Below are positions 36,395-45,407 of a stretch of DNA of 64,000 nt, piece after piece. The notes beneath the pieces are model-generated. The model had not been told where the DNA came from and searched no databases. It saw only the letters and a list, made by a program, of their open reading frames with translations. Source of the DNA: Desulfonatronum lacustre DSM 10312 (GTDB taxonomy: Bacteria > Desulfobacterota > Desulfovibrionia > Desulfovibrionales > Desulfonatronaceae); contig NZ_KI912608.1 of NCBI RefSeq assembly GCF_000519265.1, forward strand, positions 2,265,313 through 2,329,312. Direction: 5' to 3'. Position 1 is the stretch's first letter; every line of letters begins with the position of its first letter. The position numbers were made by a program, and so were the translations under genes.

Positions 36395-36670
36395 ATGGAG
36401 CATCACGCCCGCTCACACCCCATCAAGCTCGTTCCCATCGGCAACTCGAAAGGCGTCAGGATACCGAGCAAACTCATCAAGAAATACGGTTTTCTAAGTA
36501 CCCTCGTGCTGGAGGAAACTGAAAAAGGATTGCTCTTACGCGGAGAAAGGGACGGCAAGCTTAGTTGGGAGGACACATTCCAGACCATGGCCGAAGAAAA
36601 GGAGTCTTGGGACGATTTCGAGGCCACACTGCTGGACGGGTTGGAAAATGGCGATGACGACAATTTCTAG
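36395..36670 (+). CDS. AbrB/MazE-type antitoxin
   Basis: A 91-residue protein. The N-terminal half (IKLVPIGNSKGVRIPSKLIKKYG) is a swapped-hairpin AbrB/MazE DNA-binding domain; the acidic C-terminal half (EEKESWDDFEATLLDGLENG) is the usual toxin-binding tail. It ends 23 bases inside the next gene, the predicted toxin, in the standard antitoxin-first order. Autoregulation through the repeats upstream is likely. Confidence 0.88.
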   Translation: MEHHARSHPIKLVPIGNSKGVRIPSKLIKKYGFLSTLVLEETEKGLLLRGERDGKLSWEDTFQTMAEEKESWDDFEATLLDGLENGDDDNF

Positions 36671-36983
36671 ATACGAAATTTACCTTGCCGACCTCAACCC
36701 CACTATCGGAGGAGAGATCAAAAAGGTCCGCCCGGTGGTCATCGTCAGCCGGGACGAAATGAACCGACACCTGGAAACCGTGGTCGTCTGCCCACTGACC
36801 ACGCGCCTGCATCCTCGCTGGCGCTCTCGCCTTCAGGTCGAATGCGCGGGGAAAAGCTCCGAAATCGCTGTGGATCAAATTCGAACCATCAGCAAGCAGC
36901 GGCTGATCCGGAAAATCGACCAGATCTCCGACGCCCAGGCAGCCCAACTGCGCACCCTGATCACGGAAATGTACGCCGAGTGA
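36648..36983 (+). CDS. MazF/PemK-type toxin, predicted mRNA interferase
   Basis: A 111-residue protein. ISRYEIYLADLNPTIGGEIKKVRPVVIVS is the PemK/MazF N-terminal strand-loop pattern, followed by VVVCPLTTR near 47-55 and VDQIRTISKQRL near 75-86, which carry the active-site Arg and the conserved Thr. Members cleave mRNA at short sequence motifs. ATG 36648 and ATG 36654 are both possible starts. Confidence 0.92.
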   Translation: MAMTTISRYEIYLADLNPTIGGEIKKVRPVVIVSRDEMNRHLETVVVCPLTTRLHPRWRSRLQVECAGKSSEIAVDQIRTISKQRLIRKIDQISDAQAAQLRTLITEMYAE

Positions 36984-36990
36984 CCCACGT

Positions 36991-37032
36991 AAAAAAAGAA
37001 CGGGTCAACGTCACAAGGACGCCGACCCGTTC
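36991..37032 (-). terminator. Terminator of the peroxiredoxin gene
   Basis: On the minus strand GAACGGGTC pairs with GACCCGTTC, with inner GCGTCC/GGACGT-like pairing, followed by seven Ts. Confidence 0.8.
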
Positions 37033-37061
37033 AATGGCCATTCCAGGGAAGGGATGACCGT

Positions 37062-37694
37062 CTATTCATTCAAGGATTCGTACACCTTGCCCACCAGCTT
37101 TTCCGACGGCGTCAGGGTCTTTTCGCCCTTGGTCCATTTCGCGGGGCAGGCTTCCGCCGGATGGTCCAGGAGGTAGATGTTGGCCTCCATCTTCCGCAGC
37201 AGCTCGTCCGAGTTCCGCCCCACGTTGTAGAAATTGATCTCCGAAGAGACCAAAACCCCTTCCGGATTGATGATGAACGTCCCGCGCAGATCCAACCCGG
37301 TATGGCAGTCGTAGACCCCGAAATAGCGGGACACCGCGCCGTTGGGGTCCGCGGCCATGATGTACTTCACCTTCTCCAGCAGCTTCTCGCTGTTCCTCCA
37401 GGCCAAGTGTGAGAACTTGGTGTCCGTGGACACGGCGACCACCTCGCAACCCATCTGCTCCAGGGCCGCGTATTTGTCCGCCAAGTCGGCCAATTCCGTG
37501 GGGCAGACAAAGGTGAAGTCCGCCGGGTAGAAAAAGAGCACTACCCATTTTCCGGCCTTGTTCAGTTCCTTCAAGCTTACGGTCCCGAAAGACCCCTCTT
37601 TCGGGTCGTAGGTTTCCATGGTGAAATTGCAAACCTTCTTTCCAATTTTCACATGTTCCACCGGTTCATGATGCGGTTTGACGTCACATCCCAT
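37062..37694 (-). CDS. Typical 2-Cys peroxiredoxin (AhpC/TSA family)
   Basis: A 210-residue peroxidase that reduces hydrogen peroxide, organic peroxides and peroxynitrite. Peroxidatic Cys64 is in FTFVCPTE; resolving Cys183 is in EACPAKW. Thr61 and the late Arg of the active site are in place. Extra cysteines occur near the N-terminus (residues 3 and 22). No AhpF lies beside it, so a thioredoxin or rubredoxin-type donor is likely. A strong promoter upstream fits a highly expressed oxygen-defence gene in an anaerobe. Confidence 0.95.
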   Translation of the reverse strand: MGCDVKPHHEPVEHVKIGKKVCNFTMETYDPKEGSFGTVSLKELNKAGKWVVLFFYPADFTFVCPTELADLADKYAALEQMGCEVVAVSTDTKFSHLAWRNSEKLLEKVKYIMAADPNGAVSRYFGVYDCHTGLDLRGTFIINPEGVLVSSEINFYNVGRNSDELLRKMEANIYLLDHPAEACPAKWTKGEKTLTPSEKLVGKVYESLNE

Positions 37695-37752
37695 AACAAG
37701 TTCCTCCCTTGGTTGAGTAGGTTGAATGTCGCAACTGGCAGAGACGAGCTCT

Positions 37753-37781
37753 TTATTAAGAGGAATGATTCACATTGTCAA
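37753..37781 (-). promoter_or_regulatory. Sigma-70-type promoter of the peroxiredoxin gene
   Basis: On the minus strand TTGACA (37776-37781), a 17-base spacer and TAATAA (37753-37758), about 60 bases before the start codon. Confidence 0.65.
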
Positions 37782-38015
37782 GAATAAAATTTGACTCAAC
37801 CGAGACGTTCCCGCGCCACAAATTGCCGTCATCGCGTCCCGCAGGGGAAAACGGCCTTCCTTGCAGGCTGATAACGCATCTCCGCCTCGCCCAACCGAAG
37901 GCCCTGACTCTCGGAATCAGCCGCTTTTTGGTTGCCGTTATCCCAGGCGTGGTGTTATTGGTAGCCGTTCCGATCTACAACCGTCTCGCCCAGATTGATT
38001 CACAAGGGAGGAAAC

Positions 38016-39188
38016 ATGTCCGAAACAGGAAAGAGCAAAGGCCATTACGCGGGGCTTTTTGGGGATCAAAGCTCCCGATGTTGCGCCGTGGTGTTTGGTG
38101 AATCGGAGCAAACACCTCCAGCCCCCCTGTATCTGGCAGCGGACATCGGAGGGACCACCAGTCGGTTCGCGCTGTTTGAGGACCTCGGCGACACCATGCG
38201 GCTCCGAAGCGTGGAACGGATCCCCACCTCGGAGGCGAAATCTTTCAGTGATCTATTGCGATTGCTCAAGGACGGCCCCCTGGGGCCGGAGTTGTCGCAC
38301 TGTCGGGCCGGGGCTCTGGCCGTGGCCGGAGCGGTGCAAGGCGGGGTCCAGGCCGACCCGCCGAACATCCCCTGGGCCATCGACGTCCGCTCCACGAACC
38401 TGTCCGGCCTCCCGGACACGCTGATCCTGCTCAACGATTTCGCGGCCCAGGCTTATGCCTGCAAGACCGCGGCCCTGGATGAGGCCGTCACGATCAACGC
38501 CGGTCGGCGGAATGAACGGGGCATGGTGGGGGTGATCGGCGCGGGGACCGGGCTGGGCCATGGGATGCTGGCCCCGTTGCCTGAGCAGGGTTTGAGGGAC
38601 TTTCCTGGGAGGAGCTTTCTGGCATGGCCTTCGGAGGCGGGACACGCCGCTTTCGCGTTCGTGAACCGAGAGGAGGCGGCCTTCGAAGACTTCGTGCGCC
38701 GCGAACTGGGGCTGGAGTATGTTTATGGGGATGTGGTCGTTTCCGGCCAAGGCTTGGCCTTGCTGCACCGCTTCCACTTCGGCCAGGACCTCAGGCCGGA
38801 GCAGGCTGCCGCCGCCATGGACGAAACATCGCCCGTGATGAGCTGGTTTGCCCGGTTCTACGGCCGGGCCTGCCGCCACTTTGCCCTGAATATTCTGGCC
38901 ACCGGCGGAATCGTGGTCACCGGCGGGGTGGCGGCCAAAAATCCCGGCCTGATGCGACACCCGGAGTTTTTTCGCGAATTCACGGACAACCCCAACTACC
39001 GGGCTCTGCTCCAGGACATCCCGGTCGTCCTGAATACCAACCAGGACAGCGGACTGTGGGGCGCGGCCCTGGCAGCCAAGCTCGCGGCCCGGAGGCGGCC
39101 GACACCCTCAGCGACGCCGCCTGAACCGCACGGCAATCACGAGACAGGGAGAACGTGCGCTGAAGGGCGGCTCGTCGCCGACGGATGA
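38016..39188 (+). CDS. glk: Glucokinase (Glk family)
   Basis: A 390-residue kinase that phosphorylates glucose at C6. ATG 38016 follows GGGAGG. LAADIGGTTSRFALF (residues 37-51) is the phosphate-1 motif; LLNDFAAQAYA near 140, VIGAGTGLGHGML near 175 and FLAWPSEAGHAAF with the substrate-binding Glu-His near 200 follow. NILATGGIVVTGGVAAKNPG is the adenosine motif. The first 35 residues and the last 25, which are Pro-, Thr- and charge-rich, extend beyond the usual core of about 320 residues. Confidence 0.9.
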   Translation: MSETGKSKGHYAGLFGDQSSRCCAVVFGESEQTPPAPLYLAADIGGTTSRFALFEDLGDTMRLRSVERIPTSEAKSFSDLLRLLKDGPLGPELSHCRAGALAVAGAVQGGVQADPPNIPWAIDVRSTNLSGLPDTLILLNDFAAQAYACKTAALDEAVTINAGRRNERGMVGVIGAGTGLGHGMLAPLPEQGLRDFPGRSFLAWPSEAGHAAFAFVNREEAAFEDFVRRELGLEYVYGDVVVSGQGLALLHRFHFGQDLRPEQAAAAMDETSPVMSWFARFYGRACRHFALNILATGGIVVTGGVAAKNPGLMRHPEFFREFTDNPNYRALLQDIPVVLNTNQDSGLWGAALAAKLAARRRPTPSATPPEPHGNHETGRTCAEGRLVADG

Positions 39189-39617
39189 TCAGCCCGTCAA
39201 GCCAAGGCTCGAAAATCGGGACAGGATGTCCGCCTTGGACATATAGCCCTCGTAACGCAGAACCTCCCGTCCGTCCTGGTCAAAAAAGATCAGGGTCGGC
39301 AGGACGCGGATGGTCCCGAAGGAGCGCCCGATGTCCGGACGAAGGCCCACGTCGAAGGTGTAGATGCGAAACGCTTCGCCGTGCCCTCTCTCCAACTCCG
39401 CCAAAATGGGGATCATCCGTTTGCAGTGAATGCAGTTTTCGGTTTTCAGGTTCACCAGTCGCGGCAATTCTCCCGGCACCCCGGGCAGGGCCGGGGCCGG
39501 ATCGATTTCCGGTCCGGTCAATTGGGACTGGGTGGTGGTGTAGTGTTGGATCAGCCCCACGGAAGCGAACAGGGCCATGAGGATGACGATGATTCCGGCT
39601 TTGCTGTAGGAGGTCAT
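39189..39617 (-). CDS. Membrane-anchored thioredoxin-like protein
   Basis: A 142-residue protein with an N-terminal helix (KAGIIVILMALFASVGLI) and a thioredoxin-fold domain with redox motif C-I-H-C in KTENCIHCKRMIPIL. The cis-proline region is IRVLPTLIFF. Most likely it faces the periplasm and reduces or isomerises disulfides, possibly served by the DsbD-type protein encoded elsewhere in the window. It ends two bases from the glk stop, convergent. Confidence 0.85.
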   Translation of the reverse strand: MTSYSKAGIIVILMALFASVGLIQHYTTTQSQLTGPEIDPAPALPGVPGELPRLVNLKTENCIHCKRMIPILAELERGHGEAFRIYTFDVGLRPDIGRSFGTIRVLPTLIFFDQDGREVLRYEGYMSKADILSRFSSLGLTG

Positions 39618-39679
39618 AATGTAAAGGTATGAGGGTTGGGGGTGAAACGGGGTCGGTTGCCGTTCTGCGCCAAAAGTCT

Positions 39680-41062
39680 TCAGTCCGCTGTCTTGAGGCC
39701 GAGACCACGGAGCTTTTTGTACAGATAGGTGCGCTCCATGCCGATGGTTTCCGCCAGCCGGGTGACGCTGCCGTTGCAGCTGTTCAGCTTGTCCTCCAGA
39801 AACTTGGCCTCGAACTGGGCCCGGGCCGCCTTGAAGTCCACCGGCCAGTCGTCGTCCGGATCAAAAGGTCCGCGACCGTTGCCCGCGCCGTGGCTCGTGA
39901 CCAGCATCTCCGGCGGCAGCATCTCCGGCAGGATGGTTTGACCGGGATACATGATGCACATCCGCTCCAGAAAGTTCTTCAGCTCACGGACATTGCCCGG
40001 CCAGGGGTAACGTTGCAGCGCGGTCATGGTCTCCGGGGGAAAACGCAGAGCCTTAAAGCCCTGGGTCCGGATCAGGCCGCCCATGAAATCGGCCAGGAGC
40101 AGCGGAATGTCCGCGACCCGCGCCCGCAGGGGCGGGACATACAGCGGAAACACCTTCAGCCGGTAGTAGAGATCCTCCCGAAACCGTCCGGCGCGAATCT
40201 CCTCGGGCAGGTTCTTGTTCGTGGCCGCGATCACCCGGACATCCACCTGGATGGTCTTCCGCCCTCCGACCCGTTCAAAACGCTGCTCCTGCAGGATGCG
40301 CAGAATCTTGGCCTGGGTCTTCAGGCTCATGTCCCCGATTTCGTCCAGGAACAAGGTGCCGCCGTGGGCCAACTCGAACTTGCCCACCTGAGCCCGATCC
40401 GCGCTGGTGAAGGCGCCTTTTTCATGACCGAACAGCTCACTTTCGATCAATTCCTCGGGAATGGCCGCGCAGTTCACCTCCACCAGGAGCTTGTTCACCC
40501 TGTGACTGAGCTGATGCAGGGACCGGGCTACGATTTCCTTGCCGGTGCCGTTCTCGCCGGTGATCAGCACCCAGGCCTCGGTGGGCGCGACCTGACGAAC
40601 CTGCTGCTGCAACTGCTGGACCCGGGGCGTCTCCCCGGTCAATTCCTGGACCCGAGTGTCCCGGATCTGACTGCGCAGAACCATGTTTTCCTGGCGCAGT
40701 TCCTTGAATTCCACGGCCTTGGCCGTGGTCACCAGGACCTTTTCCAGGGAGAGCGGCTTTTCGATGAAGTCGAAAGCGCCTTTCTTGATGGCCATGACCG
40801 CGGTTTCAATATTGCCGTGGCCCGAGATCATGATCATCGGCAGATGCGGCAACGCCCCGTGAACCCGATCCAGCACCTCCAGGCCGTCCATGCCCGGCAA
40901 CCAGATGTCCAGAAAGCACAGATCCGGGTCGGCTTCGGCAAGCACCTCCAGACCTTGTTCCCCGCTGGCCGCCTCCCGGACCTCGTGGCCCTCGTCCTCC
41001 AGGATGCCCCGCAACGTGGTGCGAATGTCCTCTTCGTCGTCAACTATGACGATCTGGGCCAT
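39680..41062 (-). CDS. NtrC-family sigma-54-dependent response regulator
   Basis: A 460-residue regulator from ATG 41062. The receiver domain has acidic residues in IVDDEED and the phospho-site Asp in CFLDIWLPG near residue 52. The AAA+ domain has Walker A GENGTGKE and Walker [11 protein letters not shown]. The sigma-54 contact loop reads [15 protein letters not shown], where the usual sequence is GAFTGA. A Fis-type helix-turn-helix ends the protein ([20 protein letters not shown]). A partner kinase is not adjacent. The TPR gene follows 39 bases downstream on the same strand... read in minus direction the regulator lies after the TPR and LolA genes' side, so operon limits are uncertain. Confidence 0.93.
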   Translation of the reverse strand: MAQIVIVDDEEDIRTTLRGILEDEGHEVREAASGEQGLEVLAEADPDLCFLDIWLPGMDGLEVLDRVHGALPHLPMIMISGHGNIETAVMAIKKGAFDFIEKPLSLEKVLVTTAKAVEFKELRQENMVLRSQIRDTRVQELTGETPRVQQLQQQVRQVAPTEAWVLITGENGTGKEIVARSLHQLSHRVNKLLVEVNCAAIPEELIESELFGHEKGAFTSADRAQVGKFELAHGGTLFLDEIGDMSLKTQAKILRILQEQRFERVGGRKTIQVDVRVIAATNKNLPEEIRAGRFREDLYYRLKVFPLYVPPLRARVADIPLLLADFMGGLIRTQGFKALRFPPETMTALQRYPWPGNVRELKNFLERMCIMYPGQTILPEMLPPEMLVTSHGAGNGRGPFDPDDDWPVDFKAARAQFEAKFLEDKLNSCNGSVTRLAETIGMERTYLYKKLRGLGLKTAD

Positions 41063-41101
41063 GGCCGTCCTCACGGGGTAAAAGGAAAATCGGAAGAACC
41101 A

Positions 41102-42244
41102 TCACGGACAGTAGCCTTCCTTACGGGCAAAATCCAGGGTCGTGCAGCGGCCCAACGCGCAGGCCGCGCGCAGATCGTCGCATCCTTGGGCCAGTTGACC
41201 GAGTTGCAGAAGGACCACCCCGCGGTTGTTCAGGGCCCCGTAATTGTCCGGTTCCAGGCGGATCACCCGGGTGTAATCGTCGATGGCCTGGGAATACTGC
41301 TCCAATTCCTGGTGCGCCAGGCCGCGTCCCAAAAGGGCCTGGGGATGATCGGGCTCCCGGCTCAAGGTCTGGGTAAAGTCGGCCACGGCCCGTTGATGAT
41401 CCGCAGCCAAAGCGTACAACGAGGCTCGGTGAAAGTGAATCAGCGCATCTCCAGGGGCCAAGCGTAAGGCAGTGTTGAAATCGTCCAGGGCGGAACGCAG
41501 ATCGCCCTGAGCGCCGTAGGTCAGCCCTCGCTCCATGTAGGCCGGAGCGGTGGGCTCAAGGCGAATGGCCCGCGTCAAATCGGTCAAAGCCGGGTCCAGC
41601 CGCCCCAGTTCCCGCAAACTCTTCCCTCGCCCAAACAGGGCTTCGGCGGACTCCGGCGCCAACGACGCGGCCACGTCGAAATCGGCCAGGGCCTGTTGGT
41701 GATTGTCCCGTTCCAGATACAGCCGCCCCCGGTACAGGCGGCCTTCCAGATGGTTCGGGGAGGCCCGCAACAACCGGCTCAGCTCCTCCAGAGCGCGGTT
41801 GAGGTCTCCGGCTTCCAGACGGGCCCGAGCCAGTCCGAACAAAGCCTCTTCATTCTCCGGAGCCAATTGGACCGCCTGCTCGTAATCAGCCGTGGACCTA
41901 GCCCAATTGCCCATCCGGGCGTAGGCTTCTCCGCGCAGCTTCAGGACCGTGGGATCGCCCGGGGCCAAGCGCAGGGCTTGGTCCAAGTCCACGATGGCCC
42001 GTGGGAAGGATCGATTGGACATGTGCCGCTGAGCCCGGGCGATGTACAGCGCGGCGTTATGCGGATCATCGCTGATGGCCTGGTCCAATTCGTCCAGGGT
42101 CATGTTTGCGGCCGCGTCCGGAATGGCCGTGAAGGCCCGGTCCACGACCGGCGGAGCCAGCAGGAAAAGGCAGGCTGCCAGGACAAGAAAGAGGGAACGA
42201 AAAGGAGGGCGAAAAAAGAGTAGCGAAGATGTACCTTGATGCAT
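41102..42244 (-). CDS. Exported TPR-repeat protein
   Basis: A 380-residue protein with an N-terminal signal or anchor (SLFLVLAACLFLLAPPVV) followed by about nine tetratricopeptide repeats from residue 48 on. Typical 34-residue units are visible, for example RAIVDLDQALRLAPGDPTVL and SALDDFNTALRLAPGDALIH. Three cysteines occur near the C-terminus. TPRs provide protein-protein contact surfaces; the partner is unknown. It lies immediately upstream of the NtrC-type regulator gene on the same strand, 39 bases apart. Confidence 0.88.
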   Translation of the reverse strand: MHQGTSSLLFFRPPFRSLFLVLAACLFLLAPPVVDRAFTAIPDAAANMTLDELDQAISDDPHNAALYIARAQRHMSNRSFPRAIVDLDQALRLAPGDPTVLKLRGEAYARMGNWARSTADYEQAVQLAPENEEALFGLARARLEAGDLNRALEELSRLLRASPNHLEGRLYRGRLYLERDNHQQALADFDVAASLAPESAEALFGRGKSLRELGRLDPALTDLTRAIRLEPTAPAYMERGLTYGAQGDLRSALDDFNTALRLAPGDALIHFHRASLYALAADHQRAVADFTQTLSREPDHPQALLGRGLAHQELEQYSQAIDDYTRVIRLEPDNYGALNNRGVVLLQLGQLAQGCDDLRAACALGRCTTLDFARKEGYCP

Positions 42245-42332
42245 GGAAAAACTCAGGAGCGTTTCCGAGGGTTCGACAAAAGAAGAACTTGCCGTAGCGA
42301 GAGGAAAAATGCAAACCCGCGCGCCCCTCGGA

Positions 42333-42486
42333 CAGGGCAGATTTGTTCTCGATCCTCACCCGCTATCTCAATCGGCATCGAAATCGAAATCGTGATCGAA
42401 ATCGACGGAGTGGTGCACAGTGCTTTCCGATTTCGATCGCGATTTCGATAGCGATTTCGATTTTTGATGAGAACGGATTTGCCCTG
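42333..42486. repeat. Six-base-periodic element with 18-bp terminal repeats (copy A4)
   Basis: The termini CAGGGCAGATTTGTTCTC (42333-42350) and GAGAACGGATTTGCCCTG (42469-42486) are complementary at 15 of 18 positions. Inside, ATCGAAATCGAAATCG from 42377 faces CGATTTCGATCGCGATTTCG from 42428. This is the best-preserved GAAATC-type copy and defines the family ends. It lies between lolA and the TPR gene. Confidence 0.85.
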
Positions 42487-42500
42487 GCCGCCCGGAAATA

Positions 42501-43157
42501 TTACCGTACCAGAACCCCTTTCGGCGGCGTGAAATCAAACAGCGTGGGCTCCAAGTCCGGATCGAGACGCAGGTTGTGCAAGGTAACCTGGTTGATATTG
42601 CCGTAAAAATCCACGGCCAGGACCTGCTGCAACAAGAACGTTTCCGGATCGACCCGGATCGTGGCCTCCACCAGGCTGGGCTCCGGAACACGGGGCCGGA
42701 GACGGATCACCGTGGCGGCTGTATCCTCGGCCAAGTCCACCTCGGTCAGAAAATCGTCGTCCAGGCGGGCCTGCCCGGAGAGGATCTTCAGCACCGTGGC
42801 CGAACCGAGGACGTCCTCCACGGCGTAGCGATACGCGATTTCCTCGTCCTCGAAATAGTTCCAGACCACTTCGGAACCGACGATGAGCAGTTCCGGTTCC
42901 GGACTGACGGTTTCCCAACGGATCAGCCCGGGATGCCGGAAATACAGGACTCCCCGACGCTCCTCGCTCTCCCGGCTGGCGGCCACCGTCAGTTCCTGGG
43001 TAAACTCGGCCTGGAACGATTGGATGGATTCATACCGACGCTGAATTTTTTCAACGATCCCCTCCTCCGCTTGGGCCGCCGGGGCCGCGCCCACCGCACC
43101 CCAAAAAATGGCCGCCAGTCCGACAATCCCTACGAAAGCTCGAAAAAAATGGCCCAT
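42501..43157 (-). CDS. lolA: LolA-family outer-membrane lipoprotein carrier
   Basis: A 218-residue periplasmic protein with signal peptide (FVGIVGLAAIFWGAVGAAPAAQA). The mature part begins IVEKIQRRYESIQSFQAEFTQEL, a LolA signature, then GVLYFRHPGLIRWE and the VWNYFEDEE strand. LolA shuttles lipoproteins from the inner-membrane LolCDE complex to the outer membrane. Length is normal. It lies 46 bases downstream of pyrR. Confidence 0.9.
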   Translation of the reverse strand: MGHFFRAFVGIVGLAAIFWGAVGAAPAAQAEEGIVEKIQRRYESIQSFQAEFTQELTVAASRESEERRGVLYFRHPGLIRWETVSPEPELLIVGSEVVWNYFEDEEIAYRYAVEDVLGSATVLKILSGQARLDDDFLTEVDLAEDTAATVIRLRPRVPEPSLVEATIRVDPETFLLQQVLAVDFYGNINQVTLHNLRLDPDLEPTLFDFTPPKGVLVR

Positions 43158-43203
43158 GACTCTCTCCCCTGATGTCGACTTCCGCTCCGAGCTCGGAGCG
43201 TTA

Positions 43204-43767
43204 TCACTTCATCTCGCTCAAAAAAACCACGTCCTCTCCATCCTGCTCCTTGACGTACACGTCCACCTGTTCCTGCTGGGAGGTGTTCACCTTTTTCCCG
43301 ACATAGTCCGCGTGGATGGGCAGTTCCCGGTGACCGCGGTCCACCAGGACCAGCAGTTCCACTCGTTTCGGACGTCCATAGTCCAAAATGGCTTCCAGAG
43401 CCGCGCGAATGGTTCGCCCCGTGAACAGGACATCGTCCACCAGGATGATTTCCCGGTCGTCCACGGGAAACGGGATCCAGGTTTTGTGAATCTGCGGCTG
43501 GCCGTCCAGATTGGTCCAGTCGTCGCGGTACAGATTGATGTCCAGACTGCCAAAGGGAATTTCCCGCCCAAAGCGCTGCTCCAGGACGGATTTCAGCCGC
43601 TTGGCCAGCTCCACTCCGCGGCGTTGAATCCCGACCAGGGCCAGGTTCGCGCCCTCGCCGTGCCGTTCGATGACCTCGTAGGCCAATCGTTCCATGGTCC
43701 TTCGGATTTCCTCGGCGTGCAGCAGGGTCTTTTTCTCAACTGGTGCGCCTTGTTTCGCTGTCCTCAT
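43204..43767 (-). CDS. pyrR: Bifunctional pyrimidine operon regulator / uracil phosphoribosyltransferase
   Basis: A 187-residue type I phosphoribosyltransferase fold protein. The PRPP-binding motif is IILVDDVLFTGRTIRAALE at about 108-126. LVGIQRRGVELAKRL and DINLYRDDWT are PyrR-specific. In many bacteria PyrR binds pyr mRNA in response to UMP; no pyrimidine gene lies beside it here, so it may act in trans or only as an enzyme. Confidence 0.93.
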   Translation of the reverse strand: MRTAKQGAPVEKKTLLHAEEIRRTMERLAYEVIERHGEGANLALVGIQRRGVELAKRLKSVLEQRFGREIPFGSLDINLYRDDWTNLDGQPQIHKTWIPFPVDDREIILVDDVLFTGRTIRAALEAILDYGRPKRVELLVLVDRGHRELPIHADYVGKKVNTSQQEQVDVYVKEQDGEDVVFLSEMK

Positions 43768-43827
43768 AAGGAGCCTCCTTCATCGTCCATCCGCCAAACC
43801 AACTGACGGCTTTTATCCGTATTCAGC

Positions 43828-44011
43828 TTAGCACTACAGCGACACTTGGGTTGGTAAACATGACCTGGATGCCCGCCTTCGCGGGCATGACGAGCTGAAT
43901 AAAGCAGACCTATTGAAGTCATTCCCGCGAAGGCGGGAATCCAGGTGCGCACTCACTTTCATCCTAGGCCTGACCTATTTGGGCAGATACAAAGTGTCGC
44001 TGTAGTGTTAG
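43828..44011. repeat. 184-bp MITE-like element with 20-bp terminal repeats
   Basis: TTAGCACTACAGCGACACTT (43828-43847) and AAGTGTCGCTGTAGTGTTAG (43992-44011) are complementary at 18 of 20 positions. Inside lie two REP-like hairpins, TGCCCGC-CTTC-GCGGGCA (43870-43887) and TTCCCGC-GAAG-GCGGGAA (43922-43939). No open frame of note. The gap between pyrR and ald is otherwise without a gene. Confidence 0.8.
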
Positions 44012-44084
44012 GGAGTTGGCTGATCCCAATTTACCATTCTTGCCGAGTTTTCTGCTCCACGAGAGTGGAAGAAGGCATGCAAAG

Positions 44085-44135
44085 CGGTGGGACAGGCATC
44101 TTGCCTGTCCGTGCAGGCAGGATGCCTGCGCCACC
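44085..44135. repeat. Double hairpin GACAGGCA/GCAGGCA unit
   Basis: Two small hairpins, GACAGGCA-TCT-TGCCTGTC (44091-44109) and GCAGGCA-GGA-TGCCTGC (44113-44129), lie within GGTGG/CCACC arms. It looks like a dispersed REP-type unit near the ald 3' end and could end transcription of ald. Confidence 0.55.
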
Positions 44136-44173
44136 CTCTTCACAAACGGTCATTCAGTACCAGCCATAATCCC

Positions 44174-45271
44174 TTAAAATTCCGTCCATTCATGCCCACA
44201 GGCCTCGGCCACGGCCTTGTAGACCACCTTTCCGCGAACCACGTTCAAGCCCCGGCGCAGGGCCGGATCTTCCTGGCAGGCTCGGGGCCACCCCTTGTCC
44301 GCCAATTGCAGGGCGTAGCGCAGGGTCGCGTTGGTCAGGGATTCCGAGGCTGTCCGGGAATACGCCCCGGGCATGTTGGCCACGCAGTAAAGGTTGACGC
44401 CGTTGCCCACTCGAAAGCAAGGATTGTCGTGGGTGGTGGGCCGGGACAGTTCCGTGGACCCTCCCTGGTCGATGGCGATGTCCATGATCACCGAGCCGGG
44501 TTTCATGGCCTCGATGATTTGCCTGGTGATCAGCTTGGGCGCGGAAGCGCCGGGAATGAGCACGCAGCTGATGACCACGTCCGCCTTGACCACCTGGTCT
44601 TCGATATTCAGGGCGTTGGAGAACAGGGTTTTGATTTTCTGATCCAGATGGTGGTACAGTCGATAAATTTTGGCCATGTCCACGTCCAGGACCAGCACGT
44701 CAGCTCCCAGCCCCACGGCCATCTGAGCCGCGCCCGCGCCGGAGATGCCCGCGCCGATGATCACCACCCGGGCCGGCAACGTGCCGGTAACTCCGCCCAG
44801 AAACACGCCGCCGCCGCCGTTATAGTGGCAAAGCATTTCCGTGGCCTTGGTCACGGACATCCGCCCGGCGATCTCGGACATGGGCGCCAGCAGCGGCAGG
44901 CTTTTGTCCGGCAACTGCACGGTTTCATAGGCAATGGCCACGCAACCGGACCGGACCAGGGCGTCGGTTAAGGTCTTGTTCGCGGCCAAATGCAGATAGG
45001 TGAACAAAGTCAGGTCTTCGCGCAGGTACCTGTATTCCTGGCTGAGCGGCTCCTTGACCTTGATCACCAGTTCCTGGCTCCAGGCCTCTTCCGCGGTTCC
45101 CATCCGCGCCCCTTGGGAGACGTAGACGTCGTCCAGGGCCCCGCAGCCGTCTCCGGCCCCGGATTCCACAACCACCTCATGCCCGTGCTCCACCAGGGCC
45201 TTGACCCCGGAGGGAAACAACCCCACGCGGCGCTCCTGCGCCTTGATCTCCCTCGGTACTCCGATCCGCAT
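44174..45271 (-). CDS. ald: Alanine dehydrogenase
   Basis: A 365-residue NAD-dependent enzyme that interconverts alanine and pyruvate plus ammonia. [20 protein letters not shown] at the N-terminus and the [10 protein letters not shown] region carry substrate residues (Lys near 72); [11 protein letters not shown] with the catalytic His near 94; [22 protein letters not shown] is the NAD fold; [21 protein letters not shown] includes the catalytic Asp. Length is normal for the family. It starts 261 bases from the divergent copA gene. Confidence 0.95.
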   Translation of the reverse strand: MRIGVPREIKAQERRVGLFPSGVKALVEHGHEVVVESGAGDGCGALDDVYVSQGARMGTAEEAWSQELVIKVKEPLSQEYRYLREDLTLFTYLHLAANKTLTDALVRSGCVAIAYETVQLPDKSLPLLAPMSEIAGRMSVTKATEMLCHYNGGGGVFLGGVTGTLPARVVIIGAGISGAGAAQMAVGLGADVLVLDVDMAKIYRLYHHLDQKIKTLFSNALNIEDQVVKADVVISCVLIPGASAPKLITRQIIEAMKPGSVIMDIAIDQGGSTELSRPTTHDNPCFRVGNGVNLYCVANMPGAYSRTASESLTNATLRYALQLADKGWPRACQEDPALRRGLNVVRGKVVYKAVAEACGHEWTEF

Positions 45272-45319
45272 ATGGTTTCTCCTTGCAAGATGGCGTCCAA
45301 ATGTATCGACGATCAGTAC

Positions 45320-45407
45320 GCATCGAAATCGGTCTTGGGCGAAAAATTTTCAATGCATGGTCAGGGTGAGCTTTTTTCGATGTCGATTTCGATAGCGATT
45401 TCGATTG
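45320..45407. repeat. Eroded six-base-periodic element (copy A5)
   Basis: A short left arm CATCGAAATCGG near 45321 faces a longer right arm TCGATTTCGATAGCGATTTC from 45383. The arms are unequal and no clear termini remain. It lies in the divergent ald-copA gap. Confidence 0.5.
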
